From the NCBI GenBank assembly GCA_036555325.1, contig DATBLQ010000052.1:62001-126000 (forward strand): 64,000 nucleotides of DNA, given 5' to 3'. Shown piece after piece: positions 43,612 to 52,641 of this stretch. Every line of letters begins with the position of its first letter. The stretch's first letter is position 1. The notes under the pieces were generated by a model. It searched no databases. It was not told the DNA's origin and saw nothing but the letters and a program-made list of their open reading frames with translations. Source of the DNA: DATBLQ01 sp036555325. Lineage in GTDB: Bacteria; Pseudomonadota; Alphaproteobacteria; Rhizobiales; Aestuariivirgaceae. A program made the translations under genes and the position numbers.

Positions 43612-44220
43612 CTATACGACTTCATAGCCGAATTCCTGCGCCTGCTCCGTGAGCCATTCCCAGAAATGTTCAGAAAAGCCACGGAACAACGAAAGCTCAA
43701 ACGAGTCCTCCGCCGTCCGCGTGACGTGAACGCCGATGTGCGCCATCTGCGTCATAGCCGCCGCCTCGAGTGGAAACTCCCGTGGGTGGAAATCAACCGC
43801 AGAGCCCTTCGTCAGCAGAGCCCGCGCCTTGTGTCCCGAAACCTCGATTACCACCCGACCGTGACTTTGATCGCTCACGGAAGCGGAGCCTTGAAGGCAT
43901 GATCTGAGGTCTTCATACAGTGCGCCTTCTCCCCGCCCCTCGGTGATTGCGAAATATTGATCCGCTCCGCACCATTGCAGCACGAGCTCCTTGCCCTTGA
44001 CCATGCGCCCCGGTTGGGGAGCCGCGATGCCGTAATGGGTCTCGAGCAAAGCGGACATTTTGTCTTCCTGCCCCTTGCGGGCGATAATGGTTGCGATCGC
44101 CAGCGGATGCCGGACCGACAGACGCACGCCGGGCCCATCCGCAGATACGGTTCCGTAACGCCCTTGCTTCAGGTGCCTTTTCAACGGCAGGCTTCGATCG
44201 AGCGAAGTGGGACTAAGCAT
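43612..44220 (-). CDS. mgdD: N-methylglutamate dehydrogenase / sarcosine oxidase gamma subunit
   Basis: 202 aa. SoxG-type subunit: SPTSLDRSLPL at the start, then an aminomethyltransferase-like half with KGKELVLQWCGADQYF and the C-terminal DSFELSLFRGFSEHFWEWL, typical of heterotetrameric sarcosine oxidases and the homologous N-methylglutamate dehydrogenases. It starts inside the last 8 bp of the alpha subunit gene. The presence of gmaS and mgsABC in the same run argues for N-methylglutamate, not sarcosine, as substrate. It is the last gene of the operon. Confidence 0.8.
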   Translation of the reverse strand: MLSPTSLDRSLPLKRHLKQGRYGTVSADGPGVRLSVRHPLAIATIIARKGQEDKMSALLETHYGIAAPQPGRMVKGKELVLQWCGADQYFAITEGRGEGALYEDLRSCLQGSASVSDQSHGRVVIEVSGHKARALLTKGSAVDFHPREFPLEAAAMTQMAHIGVHVTRTAEDSFELSLFRGFSEHFWEWLTEQAQEFGYEVV

Positions 44221-47167
44221 AGAGCTTCCTGTTTTCCTTGTCGTAGTGCACCGGATCGCAGAGTTCCGCTTCTAGGTGAACTCCATATACACCGTCGAAC
44301 AGCTGCACGATTTCACCATGCCGTTCGCGCCCTCGTTTGCACAGTGCGAGCCCCACCCATCTGCCGAGCATCGGCGAAAATGCAACCGAGCTTACATATC
44401 CCTGATCGTTTTCCATCGAAGCGGCATCGCCCTTGCTCAGGATATGAGCGCCTGCCCGCAACCGGTCGTTTTGGTTCACCGGCCGGATGCCCACGACCAT
44501 TTCCCGATCTTTGCGCGTCATCTCCTCCCGCTGCGCCATCATCCGTCCGATATAGTCTTTCTTCTTCGACATCATCCGTTCAAGACCGAGATCCGTCGCT
44601 GTCGTCGTGCCGTTGAGTTCCCCGCCGGCGACATGCCCCTTCTCGATGCGCATTACAGATAATGCTTCAACCCCATAGGGCGTGATGCCAAACTCCCGAC
44701 CGGCATGCATGAGTGCGCGAGCCGTCATATTGCCGTAGTCGGCTGGCACCGAAAGCTCGTAGGCATGTTCTCCCGAAAACGAAATGCGGAACAGCCGCGC
44801 GGTGACCCCGCCGAGGATCTTGATTTCTTTCGCCGCCAGATAGGGAAACGTTTGGTCGTTGAGCTCCACGTTCTCACAGATCTTCTGCAAGCTGCGCCGC
44901 GCCATCGGCCCTGCCACCGCCATCTGCGCCCACTGCTCCGTGACCGATACATACTGAACGTCGAGGTCGGGCCACAGCGCCTGATGGCAGAATTCGAGGT
45001 GTGACATGACACGTGCGGCATTGGCTGTGGTCGTAGTCATGAAGAAATGGTCCTCGCCGAGCCGCGAGGTCGTTCCATCGTCGAAGACGATGCCGTCTTC
45101 CCTGAGCATCAACCCATAACGCGCCTTGCCGACTTCAAGTGTATTCCAGCCATTGCAGTAGACTCGGTTCAAGAATTCCGCTGCGTCCGAACCCTGGATG
45201 TCAATCTTTCCAAGCGTCGAGACATCGCATAGTCCCACGCTTTCGCGCGTTGCCTTGACTTCGCGAATGACGCTTTCAAGCCAGTCGCTCTCTCCCTTTC
45301 TGGGAAACCAGCTCGACCGCATCCACAGGCCCGTCTCGACGAAGACTGCCCCATTCTCTTCCGCCCATTCGTGCAGCGGTGTCTGGCGAACCGGCTGGAA
45401 GTGATGACCTTTGAAGGGACCGGCAATTACGCCGAAGGAAACCGGCGTATAGTACGGGCGGAAGGTTGTCGTTCCCACCTCGGCAATGGATTTGCCGGTG
45501 GCTTCGGCCACAATGCCACTTCCATTGATACCCGACATTCGCCCCCCGTCGGTCGCCATGCCGAGTGTGGTATAGCGCTTCGTCAGCTCCACGTGACGAT
45601 AGCCCTCTTGCACCGTGAGGAGGATGTCTTTCGCCGTGACGTCGTTCTGAAAGTCGACGAAGGCTTTCGACGAGCCTTCCTTCACCCACCAGAGTGGTTT
45701 GATGTTGTAACTCTCGTCCTTCGTCAGTGGAGTGGGGGCCGCTTTGCTTCGAAAGCCTGCCTCATTGGCAGCTTGCGCACCCGCTTCGGCGCCCTCCCGC
45801 AAGCATTGAGAGATGAGCATGCTGCCGTTCGCCGCTCCCACAGCCACGAACCGAGAGCCGTTGCGGGGCGCACTGAAGGCCTGGATGTCCTCTTTCCATT
45901 CGGGCTTCGCTCCGCGATGACAGGCAAGGTGAACATTTGGGTTGAACCCACCCGACATTGCGACGAAGTCGCATTCAAGGCGCTCCTGGCCCCTGCCCCG
46001 CTCGAAGGCGACGCGCTCGATGTCGCGGCCGCCCTCAACCCGGGTTATCACCGCGCCAGCGACAATGGGCGCCCCGCCGCTGTCAAGTTTTGGCGCATCC
46101 TTGCGCGAATCCATGACGGCCGCGACCCTGATTCCCTTCGATCTCAAATCGCGAGACGTGCGGTAGCCTGACGCATTGTTGGTGAAGACGATGGCTGTCC
46201 GTCCCGGGGACACCGCATATCTGTTGACATAACTTCTCACCGCTGAGGCAAGCATGACTCCTGGTCGATCATTCCCTCCGAAGACCAGCGCCCGCTCCTC
46301 GGCCCCCGTTGCAAGGATGGCTCGTTTCGCCAGAATTCGCCAATAGCGCTGTCGCGGTTCATGGGGTCCCGGAACCATCTTGTGGTCGGCCACGCGTTCG
46401 ACCGCCCCGAATATGTTGTCGTCATACCAGCCGAACACCGTTGTCCGCGGCATGAGTGTAACGTCCCGAAGAGACACAAGCTCTGCCACCACCTCCTGCG
46501 CCCAATCGCTGCCGCTTGTTGCGTCAATCTCTTCGTTCTCATAGAGCAGTGACCCGCCCAGCACCGGCCCTTCGTCGGCCAGCAACACCCGGGCGCCCGC
46601 CCGCCCCGCAGTGACGGCCGCCGAGAGACCTGCAGGACCTGCGCCGATCACCAGGACATCACAATGCGCATAGGCTTTTTCGTATCGATCTGGATCTGGC
46701 TCATGAGTGGCCCTTCCCAAGCCTGCCGCTCTTCGAATCATTGGCTCATAGAGCTTTTCCCAGAACGCCTTTGGCCACATGAAGGTCTTGTAGTAGAAGC
46801 CCGCGACAAAAATCGGGGATGCCAGCTGGTTTATTGACCCGATGTCGAAATTGAGCGATGGCCAGCGGTTCTGGCTTTTGGCGATAAGCCCGTCATAGAG
46901 CTCGACCATCGTCATGCGCGTGTTGGGCTCTGTGCGTGCTCCCTCGCGCAATTCGACAAGCGCATTGGGCTCCGCGGATGAGGCTGTCATGATGCCGCGT
47001 GGCCGATGGTATTTGAAGCTGCGCCCCACCAGGCTCACACCATTGGCAAGGATCGCGGAAGCCAAGGTGTCGCCCCTGAATCCCTGATAAGGTTTGCCGT
47101 CAAAAGTGAATTTGAGTGGTGCCGATCGATCGATCAAGCCGCCCTGACTGAGACGATGACCGCTCAT
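44213..47167 (-). CDS. mgdC: N-methylglutamate dehydrogenase / sarcosine oxidase alpha subunit
   Basis: 984 aa. N-terminal 2Fe-2S-like ferredoxin fold region (LKFTFDGKPYQGFRGDTLASA), then an NAD-binding pyridine nucleotide-disulfide oxidoreductase domain with VIGAGPAGLSAA near residue 174, and a C-terminal GcvT-like folate domain (about 600-980) with LGKIDIQGSDAAEFLNRVY and a C-terminal barrel. The oxidised methyl group is passed to tetrahydrofolate as methylene-THF. The length agrees with SoxA/MgdC. The ATG at 47167 overlaps the mgdB stop (ATGA). Confidence 0.85.
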   Translation of the reverse strand: MSGHRLSQGGLIDRSAPLKFTFDGKPYQGFRGDTLASAILANGVSLVGRSFKYHRPRGIMTASSAEPNALVELREGARTEPNTRMTMVELYDGLIAKSQNRWPSLNFDIGSINQLASPIFVAGFYYKTFMWPKAFWEKLYEPMIRRAAGLGRATHEPDPDRYEKAYAHCDVLVIGAGPAGLSAAVTAGRAGARVLLADEGPVLGGSLLYENEEIDATSGSDWAQEVVAELVSLRDVTLMPRTTVFGWYDDNIFGAVERVADHKMVPGPHEPRQRYWRILAKRAILATGAEERALVFGGNDRPGVMLASAVRSYVNRYAVSPGRTAIVFTNNASGYRTSRDLRSKGIRVAAVMDSRKDAPKLDSGGAPIVAGAVITRVEGGRDIERVAFERGRGQERLECDFVAMSGGFNPNVHLACHRGAKPEWKEDIQAFSAPRNGSRFVAVGAANGSMLISQCLREGAEAGAQAANEAGFRSKAAPTPLTKDESYNIKPLWWVKEGSSKAFVDFQNDVTAKDILLTVQEGYRHVELTKRYTTLGMATDGGRMSGINGSGIVAEATGKSIAEVGTTTFRPYYTPVSFGVIAGPFKGHHFQPVRQTPLHEWAEENGAVFVETGLWMRSSWFPRKGESDWLESVIREVKATRESVGLCDVSTLGKIDIQGSDAAEFLNRVYCNGWNTLEVGKARYGLMLREDGIVFDDGTTSRLGEDHFFMTTTTANAARVMSHLEFCHQALWPDLDVQYVSVTEQWAQMAVAGPMARRSLQKICENVELNDQTFPYLAAKEIKILGGVTARLFRISFSGEHAYELSVPADYGNMTARALMHAGREFGITPYGVEALSVMRIEKGHVAGGELNGTTTATDLGLERMMSKKKDYIGRMMAQREEMTRKDREMVVGIRPVNQNDRLRAGAHILSKGDAASMENDQGYVSSVAFSPMLGRWVGLALCKRGRERHGEIVQLFDGVYGVHLEAELCDPVHYDKENRKLYA

Positions 47168-47442
47168 CGCCCGCGTCCTTTGGCAAAGTCGCGTGCCGCC
47201 ACGGTCGAGCTGATTTCATGCGTTTCGGTATCGCGCACGGCGACGATCCAGGAGCGGCAGCCGCCCGAATGGTGCCAATATTCCTGCATCACTCCCTTCG
47301 GATTGTCGCGCAAATAGACATAATCGAACCATTCATCCATCGATGAAGGCTCGTTGCTCAAGGGCCGTTCCGGCGCGGCGTCTCCGAGATACGTGAATTC
47401 CTCCGATGGACGCTCGCCGCAATAGGGACACCTGATGCGCAT
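47164..47442 (-). CDS. mgdB: N-methylglutamate dehydrogenase / sarcosine oxidase delta subunit
   Basis: 92 aa. SoxD-type small zinc subunit: CPYCGERPSEEFTY at the N-terminus, with further ligands in the HHSGGCRSW segment near residue 60. In sarcosine oxidase this subunit binds Zn and bridges the alpha and beta chains. It overlaps mgdC by 4 bp. Confidence 0.85.
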   Translation of the reverse strand: MRIRCPYCGERPSEEFTYLGDAAPERPLSNEPSSMDEWFDYVYLRDNPKGVMQEYWHHSGGCRSWIVAVRDTETHEISSTVAARDFAKGRGR

Positions 47443-47473
47443 GGGTTAATCCCCAAATTCCATGATCACTTCC

Positions 47474-48724
47474 CTAGTGCAAATTGGGTGTCGCGCCCTG
47501 TCCCTTTTCATCGATCATGGCGCCGCGCCTGAAGCGATCGAGCCGGTAGGCCGCGTTGAGTTTATGCAGTTCGTTCCGTGCAATCGTATGGGCAAAGCAC
47601 CAGCCGGACGCCGGAGTGGCCTTGAACCCCCCATAGCACCAGCCGCAATTGAGATAGAGCCCATCGATATGCGTCTTGTCGATGATCGGGCTGCCGTCCA
47701 TCGACATGTCCATTATTCCACCCCAAGACCTGAGCAGCCTCACTCGTGAGATACCGGGTATCATCGCCACACCGGCTTCCACCACATGCTCCATCATCGG
47801 CAAGTTGCCCCGTCTTGCATAAGAATTGTAGCCATCGAGATCGCCACCAAACACCAAGCCGCCCTTGTCTGATTGCGATACGTAGAAGTGTCCCGCCCCA
47901 AACGTCACCACGTGGTCAATGAACGGTTTGATGCTCTCCGATACGAAGGCCTGGAGAACGTGGCTTTCAAGCGGCAACTTCAGCCCGGCCATGCGCGCCA
48001 CTTCCGAGGAATTTCCCGCCGCGGCAAGGCCCAATTTCTTGCACCCGATGTATCCTTTGCTCGTCTCCACCCCCCTTACTCGCCCGTCTTCGATGCGGAT
48101 GCCTGTCACCTCGCAGTTGTGAATGATGTCAACTCCGCGTCTGTCCGCCCCCCGCGCATAGCCCCAGGCAACCGCATCGTGTCTGACGGTTCCTCCCCGC
48201 CGCTGCAATATGCCACCGCGTATCGGAAATCTCGCATTGTCGAAGTCGAGGAACGGCACCATTTCACGCACTTGCTCGCGGCTAAGAAGTTCACCGTCCA
48301 CCCCATGAATGCGCATGGCATTGCCGCGTCGCGCAAAAGCATCTCGCTGCGGGTCGGTGTGATACAGATTGAGAACTCCTCGCTGGCTGACCATCGCGTT
48401 GAAATTAAAATCCTGTTCAAGCCCTTCCCAAAGCTTCAACGACCATTCGTAAAACGGCTCGTTGCCGGGAAGCATGTAGTTTGACCGGATGATCGTTGTG
48501 TTGCGCCCGACGTTGCCCGAGCCGATCCAGCTCTTTTCCAGCACCGCCACATCGGTGATTCCGTGCTCCTTGGCGAGATAATAGGCGGTCGATAGCCCGT
48601 GCCCGCCTCCCCCGACAATCACCACTTCATACTCGCGCCGGGGCTCAGGCTCTCGCCAGGCAGGTTGCCACTTCTTGTGGTCGGACAACGCGTTGGAGAT
48701 GAGGGTGAAGATCGAATAACGCAT
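47474..48724 (-). CDS. mgdA: N-methylglutamate dehydrogenase / sarcosine oxidase beta subunit
   Basis: 416 aa. SoxB-type flavoprotein of the DAO fold: FAD motif GGGGHGLSTAYYLA near residue 37, the NVGRNTTIIRSNYMLP segment around 72, and the C-terminal substrate/flavin loop LNCGWCYGGFKATPASG. It holds the non-covalent FAD and active site for oxidation of the N-methyl group. It lies between the gmaS-type gene and mgdB in one direction, with gaps of 22 and 31 bp. Confidence 0.85.
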   Translation of the reverse strand: MRYSIFTLISNALSDHKKWQPAWREPEPRREYEVVIVGGGGHGLSTAYYLAKEHGITDVAVLEKSWIGSGNVGRNTTIIRSNYMLPGNEPFYEWSLKLWEGLEQDFNFNAMVSQRGVLNLYHTDPQRDAFARRGNAMRIHGVDGELLSREQVREMVPFLDFDNARFPIRGGILQRRGGTVRHDAVAWGYARGADRRGVDIIHNCEVTGIRIEDGRVRGVETSKGYIGCKKLGLAAAGNSSEVARMAGLKLPLESHVLQAFVSESIKPFIDHVVTFGAGHFYVSQSDKGGLVFGGDLDGYNSYARRGNLPMMEHVVEAGVAMIPGISRVRLLRSWGGIMDMSMDGSPIIDKTHIDGLYLNCGWCYGGFKATPASGWCFAHTIARNELHKLNAAYRLDRFRRGAMIDEKGQGATPNLH

Positions 48725-48746
48725 GATCTGCCGTGCTCAGTTCAAG

Positions 48747-50054
48747 CTAGCAGTCCAGCGTCGTATCGCGTTCCCACTGGGTCAAATGTCGGCAATAGCT
48801 GTTCCATTCGTTCGTTTTGAGCTTGATGTACGATTCCGAGAATTCCGCTCCCAGCGCGCTTTGCAGATAGCCGTCCTTGGAAAAACTTCGGATTGCGTCC
48901 ATGAGATTGAGCGGCAGCTTCTTGGCGTCCTTTACCTTGTGTCCCTCAGCATACATGTCTATGTCGAGCCGCTTGCCCGGGTCCATTTTTTCTTCAACCC
49001 CGTGTAGGCCCGCCACCAATATCGCCCCCATCAGCAGATACGGGTTGGCCGCCCCATCCGCGAGGCGGAATTCGATTCGACCCTCATCTGGCACGCGCAC
49101 CATATGGGTGCGGTTGTTGCCGCCGAAAGTTACCGTATTGGGCGACCATGTGGCACCGGACAATGTCTGAGGCGCATTGATGCGCTTGTAGCTGTTGACC
49201 GTCGGATTGGTGATGGCGGTGAGCGACTCGGCATGGTGCATGAGCCCGCCGAGGAAATGGTAGGCGGTAGCCGACAGCCCAAGCTCGCCTTTCCCGTCAT
49301 GAAACAGATTGGTCTTGCCGTCCTTGTCCCACAAGGAGATATGCACATGGCAGCCGTTGCCTGTCAGGTTGGAAAACGGTTTTGGCATGAAGGTTGCGCG
49401 CAAGCCGTGTTTTTCCGCAATTGACTTCACCATGAACTTGAAGAACGAAAGCTGGTCGGCCGTCGTCAGCGCATCGTTGAAATTCCAATTGATCTCGAAC
49501 TGACCATTGGCGTCTTCGTGGTCGTTCTGATAAGGCTGCCAGCCGAGCTGCAGCATGGTCGAACATATTTCCGAGATCACATCGAACCGCCGCATGATCG
49601 CCGACTGGTCATAACAAGGCTTCTCCTGCGTGTCGCGATAGTCGGAGATGTTCGATCCGTCGGCATTGATGAGGTGAAACTCTGGCTCCACTCCAACCAT
49701 GAGTCTTAAACCGCGTTTTGCGGCTTTCTCTACGAGATCCTTCAGCACGATACGCGGCGCTTGTGCCACGGGCTTTCCTTCCATCCACGGATCGCCCGCC
49801 ACCCACGCCACCTCGCGCCGCCACGGCAGTTGCAGCACGCTTGCCGCATCCGGCATCACGAACAGATCCGGATGAGCAGGGGTCATGTTTAGCCAGGTGG
49901 CGAAACCCGCAAACCCGGCTCCCGATTTCTGCATGCCCGCGACTGCTTCTGCCGGTACGAGTTTTGCCCGCTGTGTTCCGAAGAGATCCGTGAAATTGAA
50001 CAGGAAGAACCTAACGTTGTTGTCCTTGGCATATTTTGCGAGATCGCCCGCCAT
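48747..50054 (-). CDS. gmaS: Gamma-glutamylmethylamide synthetase (glutamine synthetase family, GlnT/GmaS type)
   Basis: 435 aa. Glutamine synthetase fold: beta-grasp with FLFNFTDLFGTQRAKLVP and WVAGDPWMEGKP, metal-binding VEPEFHL near residue 119, HEDANGQFEINW near 186, NGCHVHISLW near 233, and RIEFRLADGAANPYL near 316. From memory, the sequence follows the GlnT/GmaS branch, shorter than GlnA. Placed among mgs and mgd genes, the expected reaction is glutamate + methylamine + ATP to gamma-glutamylmethylamide. It could also retain glutamine synthetase activity. Confidence 0.83.
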   Translation of the reverse strand: MAGDLAKYAKDNNVRFFLFNFTDLFGTQRAKLVPAEAVAGMQKSGAGFAGFATWLNMTPAHPDLFVMPDAASVLQLPWRREVAWVAGDPWMEGKPVAQAPRIVLKDLVEKAAKRGLRLMVGVEPEFHLINADGSNISDYRDTQEKPCYDQSAIMRRFDVISEICSTMLQLGWQPYQNDHEDANGQFEINWNFNDALTTADQLSFFKFMVKSIAEKHGLRATFMPKPFSNLTGNGCHVHISLWDKDGKTNLFHDGKGELGLSATAYHFLGGLMHHAESLTAITNPTVNSYKRINAPQTLSGATWSPNTVTFGGNNRTHMVRVPDEGRIEFRLADGAANPYLLMGAILVAGLHGVEEKMDPGKRLDIDMYAEGHKVKDAKKLPLNLMDAIRSFSKDGYLQSALGAEFSESYIKLKTNEWNSYCRHLTQWERDTTLDC

Positions 50055-50151
50055 ATTGAACTCCCTCTGATCGTCTACCGTTCGTTCAGCGTGCTGCCAT
50101 TACCACAGTTCGCCTATCCGCACCCCTGTTTGCCGATGTCCCTTCCCCTGT

Positions 50152-50613
50152 TCACTTGACCGGTTCGCATCTTACATTCGTCGTCACCGAATTCGCTATG
50201 AAGCACTCCTCATGCGCCCTGTCGTGCAGCTGATTGATGTCCGCGGGGTTAGGGAGGTTTGCCCCGGAGAAGACGACCTTCGGCCGCAATACGACGTCGA
50301 CCATTGCGAGCTTGCCCTTTGCATTTTTTGCAAGCGTTCCTATCGCTTCGTCCACATAGCTGTCGACCGTAAATTGCTTCATTGCTGCCATCGAAAGAAA
50401 CGTCAGCATATGACAGCTTGAGAGACTCGCAACGAAAGCCTCCTCCGGATCGACTCCGTTAGGATCGGCAAAGCGCGGAACCACATGGGGCGAGGCCGAC
50501 GCTCGGAAGCTTACCCCACCGTCGAAGCTCCATTCATGCCCTCGGCTATACTTGTTGTCGGTGAAGACTTCTCCATTGCGGTTCCATTTGATGGAGGCGG
50601 TATAGCTTGCCAT
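50152..50613 (-). CDS. OsmC family peroxiredoxin-like protein
   Basis: 153 aa. OsmC/Ohr fold with the two redox cysteines in SLSSCHMLTFL (near residue 67) and HEECFIANS (near 137). The form is that of YhfA/OsmC-like proteins, which reduce organic hydroperoxides. It lies 3 bp after mgsC and 97 bp before gmaS on the same strand, inside the methylamine operon. It may protect against peroxide or formaldehyde-linked stress from methyl oxidation; this role is inferred from position only. Confidence 0.85.
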   Translation of the reverse strand: MASYTASIKWNRNGEVFTDNKYSRGHEWSFDGGVSFRASASPHVVPRFADPNGVDPEEAFVASLSSCHMLTFLSMAAMKQFTVDSYVDEAIGTLAKNAKGKLAMVDVVLRPKVVFSGANLPNPADINQLHDRAHEECFIANSVTTNVRCEPVK

Positions 50614-50616
50614 GTC

Positions 50617-51945
50617 TCACTGGCCCTCTCTGCCCGGTATCCAGTTCGTGCCGGCGAGCGGCACCTGTGCCATTGCCGCTGCTTCGACTGTGAGCGCAAC
50701 GAGGTCTTCCGGCTCGAGATTGTGCACATGCGATTTGCCGCACGCTCGCGCGATGGTCTGCGCCTCCAGGGTCATCACTTTCAGGTAGTTGGAAAGCCTG
50801 CGGCCGGCAAGAACGGGATCGAGCCGTCGTGACAGTTGCGGGTCCTGCGTTGTGATCCCGGCCGGGTCGCGCCCCTCATGCCAGTCATCATATGCCCCGG
50901 CCGTCGTGCCCAACGCTTGGTACTCGGCCTCGAGTGCCGGATCGTTGTCCCCGATGGCAACCAGGGCTGCCGTGCCGATCGAAACTGCATCGGCACCGAG
51001 TGCCAAGGCCTTCGCCACGTCCGCCCCGCTTCGTATCCCGCCCGAGATGATGAGCTGCACCTTTCTGTGCATTCCGAGTTCCTGCAGCGCCTTGACTGCC
51101 GGACGCACGCACGCCAGCGTAGGCTGCCCTACATGTTCGATGAACACCTCCTGCGTTGCCGCCGTGCCGCCCTGCATGCCGTCTACGACCACCACGTCGG
51201 CCCCTGATTTCACTGCCAATGCCGTATCGTAATAAGGTCTGGCGCCCCCGACTTTCACGTAGATCGGCTTCTGCCAATCGGTGATTTCCCTGAGCTCGTG
51301 GATCTTGATCTCGAGATCGTCTGGTCCCGTCCAGTCGGGATGTCGGCAGGCGGAACGCTGATCGATGCCCTTCGGCAAACAGCGCATCTGTGCCACGCGA
51401 TCGGAGATCTTCTGCCCCAGGAGCATTCCGCCCCCGCCGGGCTTGGCGCCCTGCCCGACAACCACCTCAATGGCGTCGGCTTTTCTCAAGTCGTCGGGAT
51501 TCATGCCGTATCGCGACGGCAGGTACTGATAGACGAGAATATGCGAATGCCCGCGCTCCTCTGTTGTCATGCCGCCATCGCCGGTCGTGGTCGAGGTTCC
51601 AGCGATCGTCGCACCGCGCCCGAGCGCTTCCTTCGCCTGGGCGGAAAGTGACCCGAAGCTCATCCCGGCAATGGTAATGGGAATCTTGATCTCGACCGGT
51701 TTCTTGGCGAAGCGCGTACCAAGCACAACGTTGGTGCCGCATTTCTCCCGGTACCCTTCGAGCGGATAGCGGGAGATGGAGGCGCCGAGGAACAGAAGAT
51801 CATCGAAGGTTGGCAGTTTGCGCTTCGCTCCCGCCCCGCGAATGTCATAAATCCCGGTCGTCGCGGCGCGCCGGATTTCCGACAGCGTGTAATCGTCGAA
51901 TGTGTAGGATTTGCGCGGTGTTGTTCGAGGGGTATGAGCATCCAT
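50617..51945 (-). CDS. mgsC: N-methylglutamate synthase FMN subunit (glutamate synthase-like)
   Basis: 442 aa. It matches the FMN/Fe-S central domain of the large glutamate synthase subunit: FGSLSAQAKEALGRGA near residue 95, PGGGGMLLGQKI near 170, VVVDGMQGGTAATQEVF near 255, and GGIRSGADVAKALALGAD near 305 (FMN phosphate site). In the N-methylglutamate route MgsABC form methylglutamate from gamma-glutamylmethylamide. Homologues called GlxD/GltB-like are alternatives, but mgsA and mgsB precede it and gmaS follows. 12 bp separate it from mgsB. Confidence 0.83.
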   Translation of the reverse strand: MDAHTPRTTPRKSYTFDDYTLSEIRRAATTGIYDIRGAGAKRKLPTFDDLLFLGASISRYPLEGYREKCGTNVVLGTRFAKKPVEIKIPITIAGMSFGSLSAQAKEALGRGATIAGTSTTTGDGGMTTEERGHSHILVYQYLPSRYGMNPDDLRKADAIEVVVGQGAKPGGGGMLLGQKISDRVAQMRCLPKGIDQRSACRHPDWTGPDDLEIKIHELREITDWQKPIYVKVGGARPYYDTALAVKSGADVVVVDGMQGGTAATQEVFIEHVGQPTLACVRPAVKALQELGMHRKVQLIISGGIRSGADVAKALALGADAVSIGTAALVAIGDNDPALEAEYQALGTTAGAYDDWHEGRDPAGITTQDPQLSRRLDPVLAGRRLSNYLKVMTLEAQTIARACGKSHVHNLEPEDLVALTVEAAAMAQVPLAGTNWIPGREGQ

Positions 51946-51957
51946 GGGTTGTTACCG

Positions 51958-52641
51958 TCAGTATTGATCGGCGTGGTCGACATTGAAGTTGTAGAGTTTG
52001 CGCGCCGAGCCGTAACGACGGAAATCATCCGGTTTGGCGCTGATCTCAGCCCGCTGCAATAGCTCGGCAAGATCTTTCAGATGCTCCTCCCGCATCTCTT
52101 TCTCGCGGCAGTCCGCTCCCAGGCCGTCCACCCGCCCGCGCACATAGAGTCTCGCCTCGTAGATCGAATCACCGAGCGCCTCCCCGGCATCGCCGCATAT
52201 GACAAGATTGCCGCGTTGCGCCATGAATGCCGACATGTGACCGACCGAACCGCCGACCACGATGTCGATACCTTTCATCGAGATGCCGCAGCGTGATGAG
52301 GCATCGCCGTGAATGACCAAAAGTCCGCCATTTCCCGTCGCCCCCGCCGACTGGCTGGCATTGCCTTTGACACGCACCGTGCCCGACATCATGTTTTCCG
52401 CAACCCCTGGGCCCGCATGCCCATTGATGATGATTGCAGCCTGCTTGTTCATGCCACCACAATAGAATCCCACATGGCCGTCGACCTCCACCAACAGCGG
52501 CAGCTCAAGACCGCAGGCGATAGCATGCTCGCCCATTGGATTTTTGATCATCCAATGCCGCTCATTCGTGTCTTCAGGCAGAGAATGCAGTCGCTGGTTC
52601 AGCGCACGAACGCCGTGTTTTTCGAGATCGAATTCGATCAC
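51958..52641 (-). CDS. mgsB: N-methylglutamate synthase GXGXG subunit
   Basis: 227 aa from the GTG at 52641, which overlaps the mgsA stop (GTGA, 52641-52638); the frame is open further upstream, but only inside mgsA. A right-handed beta-helix with repeated G-x-G turns (VRVKGNASQSAGATGNGGLLVIHGDASSRCG in part, VVGGSVGHM, VICGDAGEALGDSIYEA) matches the C-terminal GXGXG domain of glutamate synthase. It acts as the structural subunit of the MgsABC complex. Confidence 0.83.
   Translation of the reverse strand: MIEFDLEKHGVRALNQRLHSLPEDTNERHWMIKNPMGEHAIACGLELPLLVEVDGHVGFYCGGMNKQAAIIINGHAGPGVAENMMSGTVRVKGNASQSAGATGNGGLLVIHGDASSRCGISMKGIDIVVGGSVGHMSAFMAQRGNLVICGDAGEALGDSIYEARLYVRGRVDGLGADCREKEMREEHLKDLAELLQRAEISAKPDDFRRYGSARKLYNFNVDHADQY

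Noticed and set aside
43612..48724. Plain sarcosine oxidase soxBDAG operon
   Set aside because: Kept as an alternative only; gmaS-type and mgsABC-type genes in the same run favour N-methylglutamate dehydrogenase.
48747..50054. Housekeeping glutamine synthetase GlnA
   Set aside because: Shorter, belongs by sequence style to the GlnT/GmaS branch, and no glnB is adjacent.
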